Assembly: GCA_014323785.1 (NCBI GenBank)
Contig: JACONJ010000021.1
Span: 1-64,000, forward strand
From: Paracoccaceae bacterium
Lineage (GTDB): Bacteria > Pseudomonadota > Alphaproteobacteria > Rhodobacterales > Rhodobacteraceae
Direction: 5' to 3'
DNA length: 64,000 bases
The position numbers were made by a program, and so were the translations under genes. Below the pieces are notes generated by a model. That model searched no databases. It saw nothing but the letters and a program-made list of their open reading frames with translations, and had not been told where the DNA came from. Shown here piece by piece: positions 7,930 through 17,423 of this stretch (position 1 is the stretch's first letter; each line of letters opens with the position of its first letter).

Positions 7930-9999
7930 CTAACCGGTGGGGGCCCACCAGCCCTTCCGTTTTGGCTGTTCGGGCGCATCATTGGCCAAGGCAGGTTCAT
8001 TAACGGGCATCGCAGGGCTGGCTTTTATCGTCTCAGGGGGAATTTTCGCCTCTGCTGGGGCTTTCTTGCGTTTCCGACTGCCCCGAGTACCCCGGTGACG
8101 GCGGCGTTTGGGCTTCGTGTCCCCGTCATCCTCGGCCGTTGGCCGCGCAGCAACCGCCTCGGGCGTGGTGGCCCCCTCCTCAATTTCTTCCATTAAGGCG
8201 GCATCCATCGAGATGATCGGCGCAGCCTCCGGCACGCGTCGCGTCGCGGTCCTGAACGTCTCGAGTTTGTAGTCGGGCACAACCAGGTGCGAATCTGCCT
8301 CTACCCGGATCGACATGTCATTGTCCCTCTCAATCCTGGCCAGGTGTTCGCGCTTGCTGTTCATGATAAAATTGACGATACTCACAGGTGCCGTCAGCAG
8401 CATCTCCTGTGAGCGATGGCGCGCCGCCGCCTCTTCCAACTGGCGTATGATCGACAGTGCCAGGCTGTCATCAGAACGGGCAAGGCCAGTGCCACGGCAA
8501 TGGGGGCATGGCCGTGTCGTTGCCTCCAGCATGCCGGGACGCAGGCGTTGGCGGCTCATCTCCAGCAGACCAAAAACCGAGATGCGGCCCACCTGGGTGC
8601 GGGCGCGGTCGGCCTTCAGCCGCTCCTTGATCCGCTGTTCCACCGCCGCATTGTTCCGACGGTCATCCATATCAATGAAGTCGATGACGATCAGACCGGC
8701 CAGATCACGCAACCGCAGCTGCCGCGCCACCTCGTCGGCGGCTTCCAGGTTAGTCCTGGTCGCGGTTTTCTCGACCGTGACTTCCTTGTTGGCCCGGCCA
8801 GAGTTCACATCAATAGCGACCAAAGCCTCAGTTACCCCGATCACGATATAGCCGCCGGATTTCAACCGCACAGTCGGGTTGAACATATCGGCCAGATACC
8901 CCTCAACCTTGTGCCGTGCGAAGATCGGCATCGGATCGGTATATTGCTTCACGTTTTTCGAGTGGGACGGCATGATCATTTTCATGAAGTCCTTGGCCTG
9001 GCGGTAACCAGCAGCACCCTCGACCAGAATTTCACTGATCTCACGGTCATAAAGGTCGCGGATCGAGCGGTGGATCAGGTTGCCTTCCTCATAGATCGGC
9101 GCAGGCGCAATAGATTTCAGCGTTAGCGTGCGCACCTCTTCCCATTGCCGTTGCAGATATTCATAGTCGCGCTTGATCTCGCTTTTTGTGCGGTTGGCAC
9201 CCGCCGTCCGCACGATCAGCCCGGCCCCCTGCGGGACATCCAGGCCTGTCACAATTTCCTTCAGATGCTGACGGTCATCAGCGTTGCTGATCTTGCGGGA
9301 GATACCGCCACCACGGGCGGTGTTGGGCATCAGAACGCAGTAGCGGCCTGCGAGGCTCAGATAAGTCGTCAGCGCAACGCCTTTGTTGCCGCGCTCTTCC
9401 TTGACGACCTGGACCAGAATGATCTGCCGGACCTTTACAACCTCCTGGATATTGTATTTGCGCGGGCGCGAATGGTGCGCCGGGTGAATCTCCTCTCGGT
9501 CGTCATCAGAAACGGTGGCGACACCCTCCCCGTTCAAAACCTGCTCTTTGTCCTCGTCATCCTCATCCAGATTAACCACATTCATGCCCGATGGGACCGA
9601 TGCGGGTGCTGTTGTCACGGCGTCCGGTACCATCGCCTCGGGACTGGTCTTGCTGCCTTTGCGGTGGTTTTTGGGCTTCTGGTCTTTCTCGCTTGCGGCC
9701 AGTGCTTCGGCACAGGCACGTTCCTCCGCCACCAGGGCCTCTCGGTCAGCCACCGGAATTTGGTAGTAATCAGGGTGAATTTCCGAGAAGGCAAGGAACC
9801 CGTGCCGATTGCCACCGTAATCCACGAACGCGGCCTGAAGCGACGGTTCTACCCGAGTCACTTTCGCCAGATAGATATTACCTGAGAGTTGCCGTTTGTT
9901 CAGTGACTCAAAGTCAAATTCCTCGACATTGGTTCCGTCCGCCACAACAACGCGGATCTCTTCCGCATGCGTGGCATCGATAAGCATTTTCTTCGCCAT
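7930..9999 (-). CDS. rne: Ribonuclease E (compact form)
   Basis: A 689-residue RNase E, the endonuclease that starts mRNA decay and matures rRNA and tRNA at the degradosome. The ATG at 9999 has AAGGA seven bases upstream, better than an ATG five codons earlier. In order there is an S1 RNA-binding domain with an acidic insertion, the catalytic core with IDVNSGRA and IDFIDMDDRRN (the two Mg-binding Asp residues), and the Zn-link CPHCRGTG near residue 497. The C-terminal scaffold is short: an Arg/Lys patch (KPKRRRHRGTRG) and a final GWW. A GWW tail recruits PNPase in Caulobacter. The protein is shorter than the roughly 900 residues I recall for other Rhodobacterales. A structured leader lies upstream. 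Confidence 0.95.
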   Translation of the reverse strand: MAKKMLIDATHAEEIRVVVADGTNVEEFDFESLNKRQLSGNIYLAKVTRVEPSLQAAFVDYGGNRHGFLAFSEIHPDYYQIPVADREALVAEERACAEALAASEKDQKPKNHRKGSKTSPEAMVPDAVTTAPASVPSGMNVVNLDEDDEDKEQVLNGEGVATVSDDDREEIHPAHHSRPRKYNIQEVVKVRQIILVQVVKEERGNKGVALTTYLSLAGRYCVLMPNTARGGGISRKISNADDRQHLKEIVTGLDVPQGAGLIVRTAGANRTKSEIKRDYEYLQRQWEEVRTLTLKSIAPAPIYEEGNLIHRSIRDLYDREISEILVEGAAGYRQAKDFMKMIMPSHSKNVKQYTDPMPIFARHKVEGYLADMFNPTVRLKSGGYIVIGVTEALVAIDVNSGRANKEVTVEKTATRTNLEAADEVARQLRLRDLAGLIVIDFIDMDDRRNNAAVEQRIKERLKADRARTQVGRISVFGLLEMSRQRLRPGMLEATTRPCPHCRGTGLARSDDSLALSIIRQLEEAAARHRSQEMLLTAPVSIVNFIMNSKREHLARIERDNDMSIRVEADSHLVVPDYKLETFRTATRRVPEAAPIISMDAALMEEIEEGATTPEAVAARPTAEDDGDTKPKRRRHRGTRGSRKRKKAPAEAKIPPETIKASPAMPVNEPALANDAPEQPKRKGWWAPTG

Positions 10000-10165
10000 A
10001 TTGTCCTTGCGCATGACCGTCGCCGTCCCTCTCGGAGCGTGACACGATCATGGTGTCCTGAAAATGCGAGCACACGGACGCGCAAACCAGTGATGCGGGT
10101 TAATGCCGCATCGGGATTCGTCAGGGTCTGTCGTGCGCGTGTCATCGCGGTTTATCTCCGGCGGT

Positions 10166-10250
10166 GCCGCATCCTGCGGCCACTACCCGTTAACGGGCCC
10201 CGGTGGTTCGGGGCAATCTCTTCGGGTGCGGCGCACCCTGTGGTCCACCG
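10166..10250 (-). promoter_or_regulatory. Structured 5' leader of rne (three nested or tandem hairpins)
   Basis: The 465 bases between rne and dctD hold no gene but a cluster of inverted repeats. GCCGCA/TGCGGC (10166-10171 and 10175-10180) has a 3-base loop. CCCGTTAACGGG (10186-10197) is a perfect palindrome. GGGTGC/GCACCC (10224-10229 and 10233-10238) is enclosed by CGGTGG/CCACCG (10201-10206 and 10245-10250). RNase E of other bacteria controls its own mRNA through hairpins in a long 5' UTR; a similar role here is inference. Transcription of this region into the rne mRNA is assumed from its position. Confidence 0.5.
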
Positions 10251-10464
10251 GCCCGACGTGTCTGTCATAGCAACGCATCGGAAGGTGCGGGGAAACTTGG
10301 TCGTGCCAGGAAACCCCTAGCGGACAGTCTGGATACTAATGTGAGGGTGAACAGAATTGCAAGGGCAGAATTTTCTGTGCAGTTGGGCAGCCTTGCACCG
10401 GACAGCCGTGCATCCCTTGCCGGACAAACGTAAAGAATTCAGCCTGATCATGCACACCGGCAGG

Positions 10465-11781
10465 CTAGAGGTAATCCGACCGACTGAGCCCGTATTTCGT
10501 CATCTTTTCATTCAGGGTACGGCGCGGCAGGCACAATTCCTCCATCACACCAGCGATAGAGCCGCCATGGCGGCGCATGGTGGTGTCGATCAGCATCCGC
10601 TCAAAGGTTTCAACCTGCTCTTTCAGAGGTTTGCCATCACCTGCCACTTGCGGGCTGATTCTGGCGTTGTCGTTCATCAGAAGAGAGGCGATGGTTCCCG
10701 ACCCACGCCACTGCTGCAGGGTTGCGCGCTCGGCGAAGGTGATCAGCTGCCGCACATTGCCGGGCCATGGTGCCTGCAGCAGTTCCACCGCATCACGGGC
10801 TGTCACCTCGGGCGCATCTGTGCCATATTCTTGGGCGAATTGCTCTCCGAATCGGTTGAAAAGCGTCAGGATATCTTCTCCACGCTTGCGCAGCGGTGGA
10901 AGTTCAATCCGCCCGGCTGCCAGACGGTAGAACAGATCAGGACGCAGCGCGTTTTCGCATCCCCCTGGCCCAGCCGCGTTGCAAATCGCGAAAATCCGGG
11001 TCTCGGGCGGCGTACCCTGGTCGCTGATCGCGGTCAGCATGCGCGCCTGCAGGGGCAGCGGCAGTGCCTCGATATTTTCCAGGACCAAGCTGCCACCGCG
11101 CGCCTGTTGCATCAACGGCAGATCCTGCCCTTCGCCGACGGGTCCAAACAGCATCGACGCCAGCGACTCTTCCTTATGCGCGTCACAGGTGGTGCTGACA
11201 AACCGCCGCCCGGCGCGGGCCCCCACGGCATGGAGCGCACGGGCTACCAGTGTCTTGCCCGTGCCCGTCTCGCCAGTGATCAGCACATGGCCATCAGCTT
11301 GCCCAAAGTCAAGGATATCCTCGCGCAGTTGCTCCATCACCGGACTCGACCCGATCATCTTGTACCGCAGAACCGTGCCATCGCTCAACTCGCGCCGCAG
11401 TGCCCGGTTGTCCAGCGTCAAACGCCGGGTCTGGCTGGCGCGTCTGGCCAGTTCGGTCATCCGGTCGGGGTTAAAGGGCTTCTCCAGGAAGTCATAGGCC
11501 CCGATCCGCATCGCCTCGACCGCCATCGACACATCGCCATGACCTGTGATTATGATAACCGGCAGGCCGCTATCCATCCCCATCAATTGCTTAAGGAATG
11601 CCATCCCGTTCATGCTGGGCATCTTGATATCACTGACCACAATACCGGGGTAATCGGGGCTGATCGACTTCAGCGCGTCCTCGGCACTGGAATAGGTCTC
11701 GGTGTCAAAACCGCTTAGCACCAGCCACTGGCTGATGGATTGGCGCATGTCCTGTTCATCGTCGATGATCGCGATTTTCAT
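10465..11781 (-). CDS. dctD: DctD-type NtrC-family response regulator lacking the GAFTGA loop
   Basis: A 438-residue response regulator. The receiver domain carries the phospho-acceptor Asp in VVSDIKMPSMNG (about residue 53). The AAA+ domain has Walker A GETGTGKT (about 169) and the conserved LFYRLAA and PWPGNVRQL segments. The C-terminal Fis-type helix-turn-helix ends in LPRRTLNEKMTKYGLSR. Where sigma54 activators have GAFTGA after LFG, this protein reads LFGPVGEGQDLPLM, so the sigma54-contact loop is missing. The gene overlaps dctB by ATGA. It probably answers C4-dicarboxylate sensing by DctB, but no dctPQM genes are nearby. Confidence 0.9.
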   Translation of the reverse strand: MKIAIIDDEQDMRQSISQWLVLSGFDTETYSSAEDALKSISPDYPGIVVSDIKMPSMNGMAFLKQLMGMDSGLPVIIITGHGDVSMAVEAMRIGAYDFLEKPFNPDRMTELARRASQTRRLTLDNRALRRELSDGTVLRYKMIGSSPVMEQLREDILDFGQADGHVLITGETGTGKTLVARALHAVGARAGRRFVSTTCDAHKEESLASMLFGPVGEGQDLPLMQQARGGSLVLENIEALPLPLQARMLTAISDQGTPPETRIFAICNAAGPGGCENALRPDLFYRLAAGRIELPPLRKRGEDILTLFNRFGEQFAQEYGTDAPEVTARDAVELLQAPWPGNVRQLITFAERATLQQWRGSGTIASLLMNDNARISPQVAGDGKPLKEQVETFERMLIDTTMRRHGGSIAGVMEELCLPRRTLNEKMTKYGLSRSDYL

Positions 11782-13592
11782 AAGCCAGGTTCTTCCCCTC
11801 CACTCCGCTGCCCGGCCCCGGACATGCCCAGGACCGGAAGCCGCATCTCGAACACCGCGCCGCCATTCGCGCCATTGCGCGCCGTCAGCCGCCCACCCAG
11901 CTCGACCATAATCCCGGAAGAGATCGCCAGCCCTAACCCTACTCCGTCACCGGGTTTCTTGGTTGTGTAAAATGGCTCAAACAATGCGTCGAGATTATCA
12001 ATTCCCCTCCCACTATCGCGCAAGGTCAGAACAGCCTCCTCTCCAGAGGCGACGATCAGGTCCAGCTCGCGGATGTCCCGCCCCTTCATCGCATCCAGCG
12101 CATTGCGAAGCAGATTGATGATTACCTGTTCCAGCCTCAGGCGGTCGGCCATCACCATCACCGGCTGACGAGAGACACTGCGCATGATCTCTACTTGCAT
12201 GGCGCGCAACTGCGGTTCCATCATCGTCAAACCGCCAGCTAAAGCATCGCGCAGGTCGACAGGCTCAAATGCTTCTGCGCCTTGTCCGGCATAGCTTTTC
12301 AGCTGCCGTGTGATCGCACCCATCCGATCAATCAGGTTATCAATGCGCTGAAAGGAGCTCAGTGCCTCATCCGGACGTCGGCGCTGTAGCAGAAGCTGGG
12401 CACCAGCCAGATAGGTCTTCATTGCGGCAAGCGGCTGGTTTAACTCGTGGCTGACGGCCGTCGACATCTCTCCTAATGTGGCCAGTTTCTGGCTCTGTGC
12501 AAGGCTCTGCCCGGCTTCCTCCAGGGTGCGCTCAACTTTCTGGCGTTCGGCGATTTCCCGCCCCAAACGCGCATTCAACTGGCGCAGCTCTGCCGACTCG
12601 CGCCGGAACACCGCGCTTTGCAAACGCGCCCGGTGGCTTAGGACATAGAAGCCACCCGCCAAAAGCAGCGCAAATCCCATGATCTGGAGGGCCAGCACCC
12701 CGTTCACGCGTTCTCTGACCGGCACATAAGCGGTATAAGAGGTCATATGCCAGCCACGAAACGGGATGCGGGTTTGCAGCCTTATGGTGTTTTCACCAGA
12801 GAAATACGGATCCGGATTGCCAAAGACCCAATCGCCACTAACCCTGATCGCCCGTTGAATGGCTGTTGACGGAGAACGGAGTGCCAGTGCTTCCTCCTCG
12901 GTCCGGCCCCGCCAACGCGGCTGGGTCGTCAACATGATCCGACCTTCGGAATTGGCGACAAAGACCGCCTCGTTCGTGCCGCGCCAGCGATCCTCCAACC
13001 ACATCAGGTTGACCTTGACCACCACGACACCAAGTAGCTGGTTGTCATCCATCACGCGCTGCGAGAACGTGAAATCGAAGGCGCCGGTATCCTGCTGTGT
13101 GCTGGTAAAGACCGTATCAGGCGAACGCCGCGCCTGAACAAAGAACGGCGTGCTGGACAAAAACTCCCCCAGACGCTCTCGTTCTGTTGCCGCAACAATA
13201 CGGCCATCGCGGCTGAGCAGTATGATCGATGCTGTCCCGATATCCTGCCCGTACGTGATCAGGCGTTGCGACGTGTGTGCAAAATCACCCATATCCAGTG
13301 CCCGAATCAAGACCGGATCGCGGCTGAGCAGCAGAGGCACCACCGAGTTGCGCTGCAACTCTGACACGATGGCCCCGGAATAAAGTGCCAGCTGCAATTC
13401 GGCGCGGCTGCGGGCGGTTTCGGTGAAACGGTCGGTAAGCCAGATGTTGGAAATCCACACCACGGCGGTGGCCACGGCCATAAACACGATCATTATCCCG
13501 CGCAACACCCATATGCGCCGCCTGTCCGAACCTGGCCAACGTCGAAAAGGGGATGGGATTAGCGTCATGATGCGCAGGGTAGGCCAGGGCAT
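11778..13592 (-). CDS. dctB: DctB-type sensor histidine kinase
   Basis: A membrane sensor kinase of 604 residues from the start at 13592 (GAGGG seven bases upstream); an ATG at 13568 is an alternative. Two membrane helices (about residues 30-50 and 310-330) flank a periplasmic double-Cache sensor domain of about 260 residues, as in DctB sensors of C4-dicarboxylates. A short coiled linker leads to the dimerisation helix with the phospho-accepting His in AVSHELNQPLAAMKTY (about 381). The ATPase domain has NLLRNALDAM (N box), DSGRGID (G1) and GVGLGLAISSG (G2). It is cotranscribed with dctD through a 4-base overlap. Confidence 0.92.
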   Translation of the reverse strand: MPWPTLRIMTLIPSPFRRWPGSDRRRIWVLRGIMIVFMAVATAVVWISNIWLTDRFTETARSRAELQLALYSGAIVSELQRNSVVPLLLSRDPVLIRALDMGDFAHTSQRLITYGQDIGTASIILLSRDGRIVAATERERLGEFLSSTPFFVQARRSPDTVFTSTQQDTGAFDFTFSQRVMDDNQLLGVVVVKVNLMWLEDRWRGTNEAVFVANSEGRIMLTTQPRWRGRTEEEALALRSPSTAIQRAIRVSGDWVFGNPDPYFSGENTIRLQTRIPFRGWHMTSYTAYVPVRERVNGVLALQIMGFALLLAGGFYVLSHRARLQSAVFRRESAELRQLNARLGREIAERQKVERTLEEAGQSLAQSQKLATLGEMSTAVSHELNQPLAAMKTYLAGAQLLLQRRRPDEALSSFQRIDNLIDRMGAITRQLKSYAGQGAEAFEPVDLRDALAGGLTMMEPQLRAMQVEIMRSVSRQPVMVMADRLRLEQVIINLLRNALDAMKGRDIRELDLIVASGEEAVLTLRDSGRGIDNLDALFEPFYTTKKPGDGVGLGLAISSGIMVELGGRLTARNGANGGAVFEMRLPVLGMSGAGQRSGGEEPGL

Positions 13593-14031
13593 CGCATACC
13601 CTCAAGGCAAGACGGCAAGAGGCGCGGGTCGGATCCCACAAGAGCCCGGGCCAGCCTGGTGAAAAGTACTGCCCCATCGACATCCCCAAGGGCGGGGTCA
13701 GGCTATAGAAAGGTCGGAACCGGAACGTCGTGCGAAACTGCGTCTTGTTTAATCAGCAGAACAGGAACGAGTGGCCCGAAGGATGTTTACGCAGTTTCCT
13801 GGCGTAAGCCTGGAGACGTCACAGACAGCACCCGGCTTCTTCCCGTTGACGGACAAGCAGGTGCATCTTTCCTGGCACAAGCCTTATTAGGGGCTGGACA
13901 CAGGGAAGTTGCAATACACGAACACACTGTCCAGATTGCATTTCGTATCTTCGACAGAACCCCGACGATATCCTTATCCTTGATCAAACCATCAAACGCG
14001 CACCCGAGCAGGGTAGCCAAGCCCCGCACCA
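13593..14031. other. Intergenic stretch between dctB and purC
   Basis: About 440 bases upstream of dctB and downstream of purC on the same strand. Short frames on both strands are not convincing and no domain is recognisable. It should contain the dctBD promoter, but I cannot point to one. Confidence 0.4.
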
Positions 14032-14793
14032 TCAGTTGATCAGCGTGGGCTTCGTCACATGGCCCGTATTCGAGGGCATCACCCCCAGGCGGCGAGCCAC
14101 TTCGGTATAAGCATCCGACAAGCTGCCAAGGTCGCAGCGGAACACATCCTTATCCAGCTTTTGGCCGGACTCGATATCCCACAGCCGACAACTGTCCGGA
14201 CTGATCTCATCGGCTACGATCAGGCGCATGAAATCACCATCCCAGATTCGCCCGATCTCGATCTTGAAATCCACCAGTTTGATCCCGACGCCCAGCATCA
14301 GGCCCGAAAGAAAGTCATTCACGCGCATCCCCAGGGCGACCATATCGTCCAGATCCTGCTGGCTGGCCCAGCCAAAGGCGATGACATGCTCTTCAGTGAC
14401 CAGGGGATCGCCAAGATTGTCGTCTTTATAATAGAATTCGATGATAGGGCGTGGCAGCGATGTCCCTTCCTTGATGCCCAACCGCTTTGACATCAACCCG
14501 GCGGCGACGTTGCGGACCACAACCTTCAGTGGAATGATCTCGACCGCGCGGATCAGCTGTTCGCGCATGTTGATGCGGCGGATGAAATGGGTCGGCACAC
14601 CGATCCCTGCAAGGCCGTTCATAAAGAATTCCGACAGGCGATTGTTCAGAACACCCTTGCCTTCGATCACATCGCGTTTTCCCGCGTTGAAAGCGGTGGC
14701 ATCGTCCTTGAAATACTGTACCATAGTGCCGGGTTCGGGCCCCTCATAGAGGATTTTCGCCTTGCCCTCATAGACCAGTTTACGCCGTGCCAT
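14032..14793 (-). CDS. purC: Phosphoribosylaminoimidazole-succinocarboxamide synthase (SAICAR synthetase)
   Basis: A 253-residue enzyme of de novo purine synthesis that ligates aspartate to CAIR using ATP. The ATG at 14793 is preceded by GGAG at a good distance. The protein begins with the family's [18 protein letters not shown]. The SAICAR signatures are [11 protein letters not shown] and [26 protein letters not shown], split by the catalytic core. An open frame extends upstream but has no purC character. Length is standard for the alphaproteobacterial form. The gene stands alone and is divergent from the ATPase zeta gene. Confidence 0.97.
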   Translation of the reverse strand: MARRKLVYEGKAKILYEGPEPGTMVQYFKDDATAFNAGKRDVIEGKGVLNNRLSEFFMNGLAGIGVPTHFIRRINMREQLIRAVEIIPLKVVVRNVAAGLMSKRLGIKEGTSLPRPIIEFYYKDDNLGDPLVTEEHVIAFGWASQQDLDDMVALGMRVNDFLSGLMLGVGIKLVDFKIEIGRIWDGDFMRLIVADEISPDSCRLWDIESGQKLDKDVFRCDLGSLSDAYTEVARRLGVMPSNTGHVTKPTLIN

Positions 14794-14964
14794 CGTGTCT
14801 CCGTGATCCCAGGCCAGGCACCGCATTGGGCGGGCCCGGACAATGGAAGGGATTATAGGGCATCGGATACTCCGCCGCAAGGCGGATGCCCCATGTCGGG
14901 TTGCGGGCGTGGGCGAAGCCGTCATAATGATTGCAACCGAGAGTTTTTGAGTGGAGGCTCCCCG

Positions 14965-15309
14965 ATGACCACCTTTGATGACCGCGAGCACGCGTTCGAA
15001 GCCCAATTTGCCCATGACGCCGAGATGACATTCAAGGCCGAGGCGCGGCGTAACAAGCTGATGGGTCTGTGGGTCGCCGACATCCTGGGTAAATCCGGCA
15101 CCGAGGCCGAAGCCTATGCCACCGAAGTGATCAAGGCCGATTTCGAAGAGGCCGGGCACGAGGACGTGATGCACAAAGTCCTGGGCGATATTGGTGGCCG
15201 CATGGCCGAGGATAAGGTGCGCACCAAATACGCGGAGCTTCTGGCCGTCGCCAAGGAACAACTGATGAACGAGACCCGAACCACAGGCCCCGCCAGAGAC
15301 AGAAAATGA
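14965..15309 (+). CDS. F1F0-ATPase inhibitor zeta subunit (DUF1476)
   Basis: A 114-residue soluble protein starting [20 protein letters not shown], very close to the Paracoccus zeta subunit sequence as I remember it. In Paracoccus the zeta subunit inserts its N-terminal helix into F1 and blocks ATP hydrolysis by the ATP synthase. The start has GGAGG upstream. The C-terminal tail after about residue 104 is Arg/Thr/Pro-rich and longer than in Paracoccus. The gene is monocistronic, divergent from purC, as is usual for this alphaproteobacterial family. Confidence 0.92.
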   Translation: MTTFDDREHAFEAQFAHDAEMTFKAEARRNKLMGLWVADILGKSGTEAEAYATEVIKADFEEAGHEDVMHKVLGDIGGRMAEDKVRTKYAELLAVAKEQLMNETRTTGPARDRK

Positions 15310-15490
15310 TCGGCATGCGGGCGGCGGCGGTAACCTCTCTGGCGGTGGCCCCGCATCCTGGCAAGAACGCAGATTCTGCGCTGTGCGCGGGTAGGCCGCA
15401 CCGCCCGGTTCATAACCATTACGCAGAGTTTGCCCTTGCGTGTGGGCAACCATCTGAAGCGCGCTTACAAGCAGGACAGGCCAGAACGAC

Positions 15491-16507
15491 ATGAGCGATG
15501 TATTCTCCACCCTCCTGGCAGAGCGGACCTGGCTGCTGGCCGACGGCGCAACCGGTACCGCGCTGTTCAACATGGGCCTGCAATCGGGCGATGCGCCGGA
15601 GCTGTGGAATATAGACCACCCGGACCGCGTCGCCGCGCTTTACTCGGGCGCGATCAGGGCCGGATCGGATCTGTTTCTGACCAATTCTTTCGGAGGCACA
15701 CGGGCGCGGCTGAAACTGCATGAGGCACAGGACCGCGTGTTTGAATTGAACAAAGCCGCCGCCGGAATCGGGCGCGAATTGGCTGACAGTGCCAGGCGCC
15801 CTGTGATCGTCGCAGGATCAATGGGCCCCACAGGTGAGATCATGGCCCCGGTGGGCACACTAACCCGTGAGATGGCTGTAGAAATGTTCCACGAACAGGC
15901 AGAAGGCTTAAAGGCGGGCGGGGCCGATGTGTTGTGGGTGGAAACGATCAGTGCCGCCGAGGAATACAAAGCCGCTGCCGAAGCCGCGTTCCTGGCCGGC
16001 ATGCCCTGGTGCGGCACGATGAGTTTTGACACCGCGGGCCGCACGATGATGGGCCTGACATCAGCCGCAATGTCCGAGATGGTGGCGCAGCTGGCGAACC
16101 CGCCCTTGGCCTATGGCGCGAATTGCGGTGTCGGGGTATCGGATTTGTTGCGCACGATTCTGGGCTTTCGTGCCTCTGACAATGAGCACCCGGTGATCGC
16201 CAAGGGCAATGCCGGAATCCCGAAATACGTGGATGGCCATATCCATTACGATGGCACACCTGATCTGATGGCCCGTTACGCCGTTCTGGCCCGTGATGCG
16301 GGGGCGACAATCATCGGCGGATGCTGCGGCACGCAACCCGAACATCTGCGGAAGATGCGCGCGGCCCTTGAGGACACGCCAGTGAGCGAGGCCCCCTCAC
16401 CGGAAATGATCACGGCGGAATTGGGCGGCTTTTCGTCCGAAAGAGATGGGACCGATGGTGCAAGTCCGCCGCGCCGCCGCGCCGGACGCCGCCGTTCGCC
16501 AGGTTGA
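15491..16507 (+). CDS. bmt: Betaine--homocysteine S-methyltransferase family protein
   Basis: A 338-residue TIM-barrel methyltransferase of the zinc-dependent homocysteine S-methyltransferase family. The N-terminal DGATGTALF segment is typical. The zinc ligands are Cys in GANCGVG (about 210) and the pair in [12 protein letters not shown] (about 276). Rhodobacterales use such enzymes with glycine betaine or DMSP-type donors to remake methionine. The exact donor cannot be read from the sequence. The last 40 residues are Arg/Pro/Ser-rich and outside the fold. It is the last housekeeping gene before the Ter island. Confidence 0.88.
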   Translation: MSDVFSTLLAERTWLLADGATGTALFNMGLQSGDAPELWNIDHPDRVAALYSGAIRAGSDLFLTNSFGGTRARLKLHEAQDRVFELNKAAAGIGRELADSARRPVIVAGSMGPTGEIMAPVGTLTREMAVEMFHEQAEGLKAGGADVLWVETISAAEEYKAAAEAAFLAGMPWCGTMSFDTAGRTMMGLTSAAMSEMVAQLANPPLAYGANCGVGVSDLLRTILGFRASDNEHPVIAKGNAGIPKYVDGHIHYDGTPDLMARYAVLARDAGATIIGGCCGTQPEHLRKMRAALEDTPVSEAPSPEMITAELGGFSSERDGTDGASPPRRRAGRRRSPG

Positions 16508-16706
16508 AGCCAGGGCCGGATATTGCGGTGAAATCTTTTTCAGAAAGCCTTTATATATTTACATATTCGGCAAAGCAGAAGAGAAGGAAAGCCAGTGATT
16601 GGCAGAATTCGCACCGCCGCACGACCGCCTGGAATGGCTGTTCGCGGCGTATATGAGGGGGCAAGGAGGGGCGTGACAAAAACGCGCCGCTGTGTCATCT
16701 TGACGC

Positions 16707-16735
16707 TTGACATTATGCAGATCCAAGGTGATATA
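16707..16735 (+). promoter_or_regulatory. Candidate promoter of the Ter island's plus-strand operon, with an upstream inverted repeat
   Basis: TTGACA (16707-16712) and GATATA (16730-16735) are separated by 17 bases and lie about 80 bases before the first Ter gene. Just upstream, TGACA (16674-16678) and TGTCA (16693-16697) form an inverted repeat around 14 bases, which could bind a regulator. The rest of 16508-16814 is partly A+T-rich and holds no gene I can support. Confidence 0.4.
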
Positions 16736-16814
16736 CAGGGTTGCGGCGGCGGCACCCGGCCCTTGGAAAGGTCAGAACCCGCTGGCAGACAACATTCAGG
16801 AAAGGTAAAGCGTG

Positions 16815-17411
16815 ATGAGCATCACCCTAAGCAAAGGCCAAACCATCAGCCTGTCCAAGGACGGCGGCGGGGGCCTGACCAAGGTTTTTATGGGCTGCGG
16901 CTGGGATCCCGCATTGCCGAAAAAGAAGGGCCTGTTTGGCGGGCTTCTTGGTGGCGGTGCAGCGGATGAGATTGATCTGGACGCATCGGTGATTCTGTTC
17001 GACGGCAACCGGGCCGAAGTGGATACGGTTTATTTTGGGCAGCTGCGTTCAAAAGACGGCTCAATCAAGCATGGCGGCGACAATCTGACCGGCGATGGCG
17101 ACGGTGACGATGAGGTGATCCATGTAGATCTCCACCGCCTTGACAGCCGTGTGCAATATCTTGTATTCACCGTGAACAGTTTCCGCGGCCAGACTTTCAA
17201 TGAGGTTGAGAACGCCTTTGCCCGGCTTGTGGATGAAACCAGCGGCAAGGAGATCTGCCGCTATGAACTGGCCGAACAGGGCCCGCATACCGGCGTCATC
17301 ATGGCATCCATGGCGAAAACCGGTGCCGGCTGGCAGATGACGGCGCATGGCAAACCCGCAGACGGGCGAAGCGTGCGCGACCTTGCCAAAGCCGCCGCCG
17401 CAATCCTGTGA
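16815..17411 (+). CDS. TerD-family protein (TerX/TerZ-like, with an insertion)
   Basis: A 198-residue TerD-fold protein, first gene of the Ter island. It opens with the family's ITLSKGQTISLSKD and keeps both acidic calcium-binding loops: DEIDLDASVILFD and GDNLTGDGDGDDEVIHVDL. Between the first strand and the first loop is an insertion rich in Lys and Gly (KKKGLFGGLLGGG) not seen in the other copies here. TerD proteins bind Ca and are thought to form membrane-associated stress complexes with TerC-type proteins. A GTG sits one codon before the chosen ATG. TerB follows after 12 bases. Confidence 0.9.
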   Translation: MSITLSKGQTISLSKDGGGGLTKVFMGCGWDPALPKKKGLFGGLLGGGAADEIDLDASVILFDGNRAEVDTVYFGQLRSKDGSIKHGGDNLTGDGDGDDEVIHVDLHRLDSRVQYLVFTVNSFRGQTFNEVENAFARLVDETSGKEICRYELAEQGPHTGVIMASMAKTGAGWQMTAHGKPADGRSVRDLAKAAAAIL

Positions 17412-17423
17412 TAGGGACATAAA

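Noticed and set aside
10357..11718. Long plus-strand open frame across dctD
   Set aside because: Shadow of dctD with no recognisable protein character.
14794..15573. Upstream extension of the purC frame
   Set aside because: The extension lies antisense to the ATPase zeta gene and lacks family character; the ATG at 14793 has a good ribosome site.
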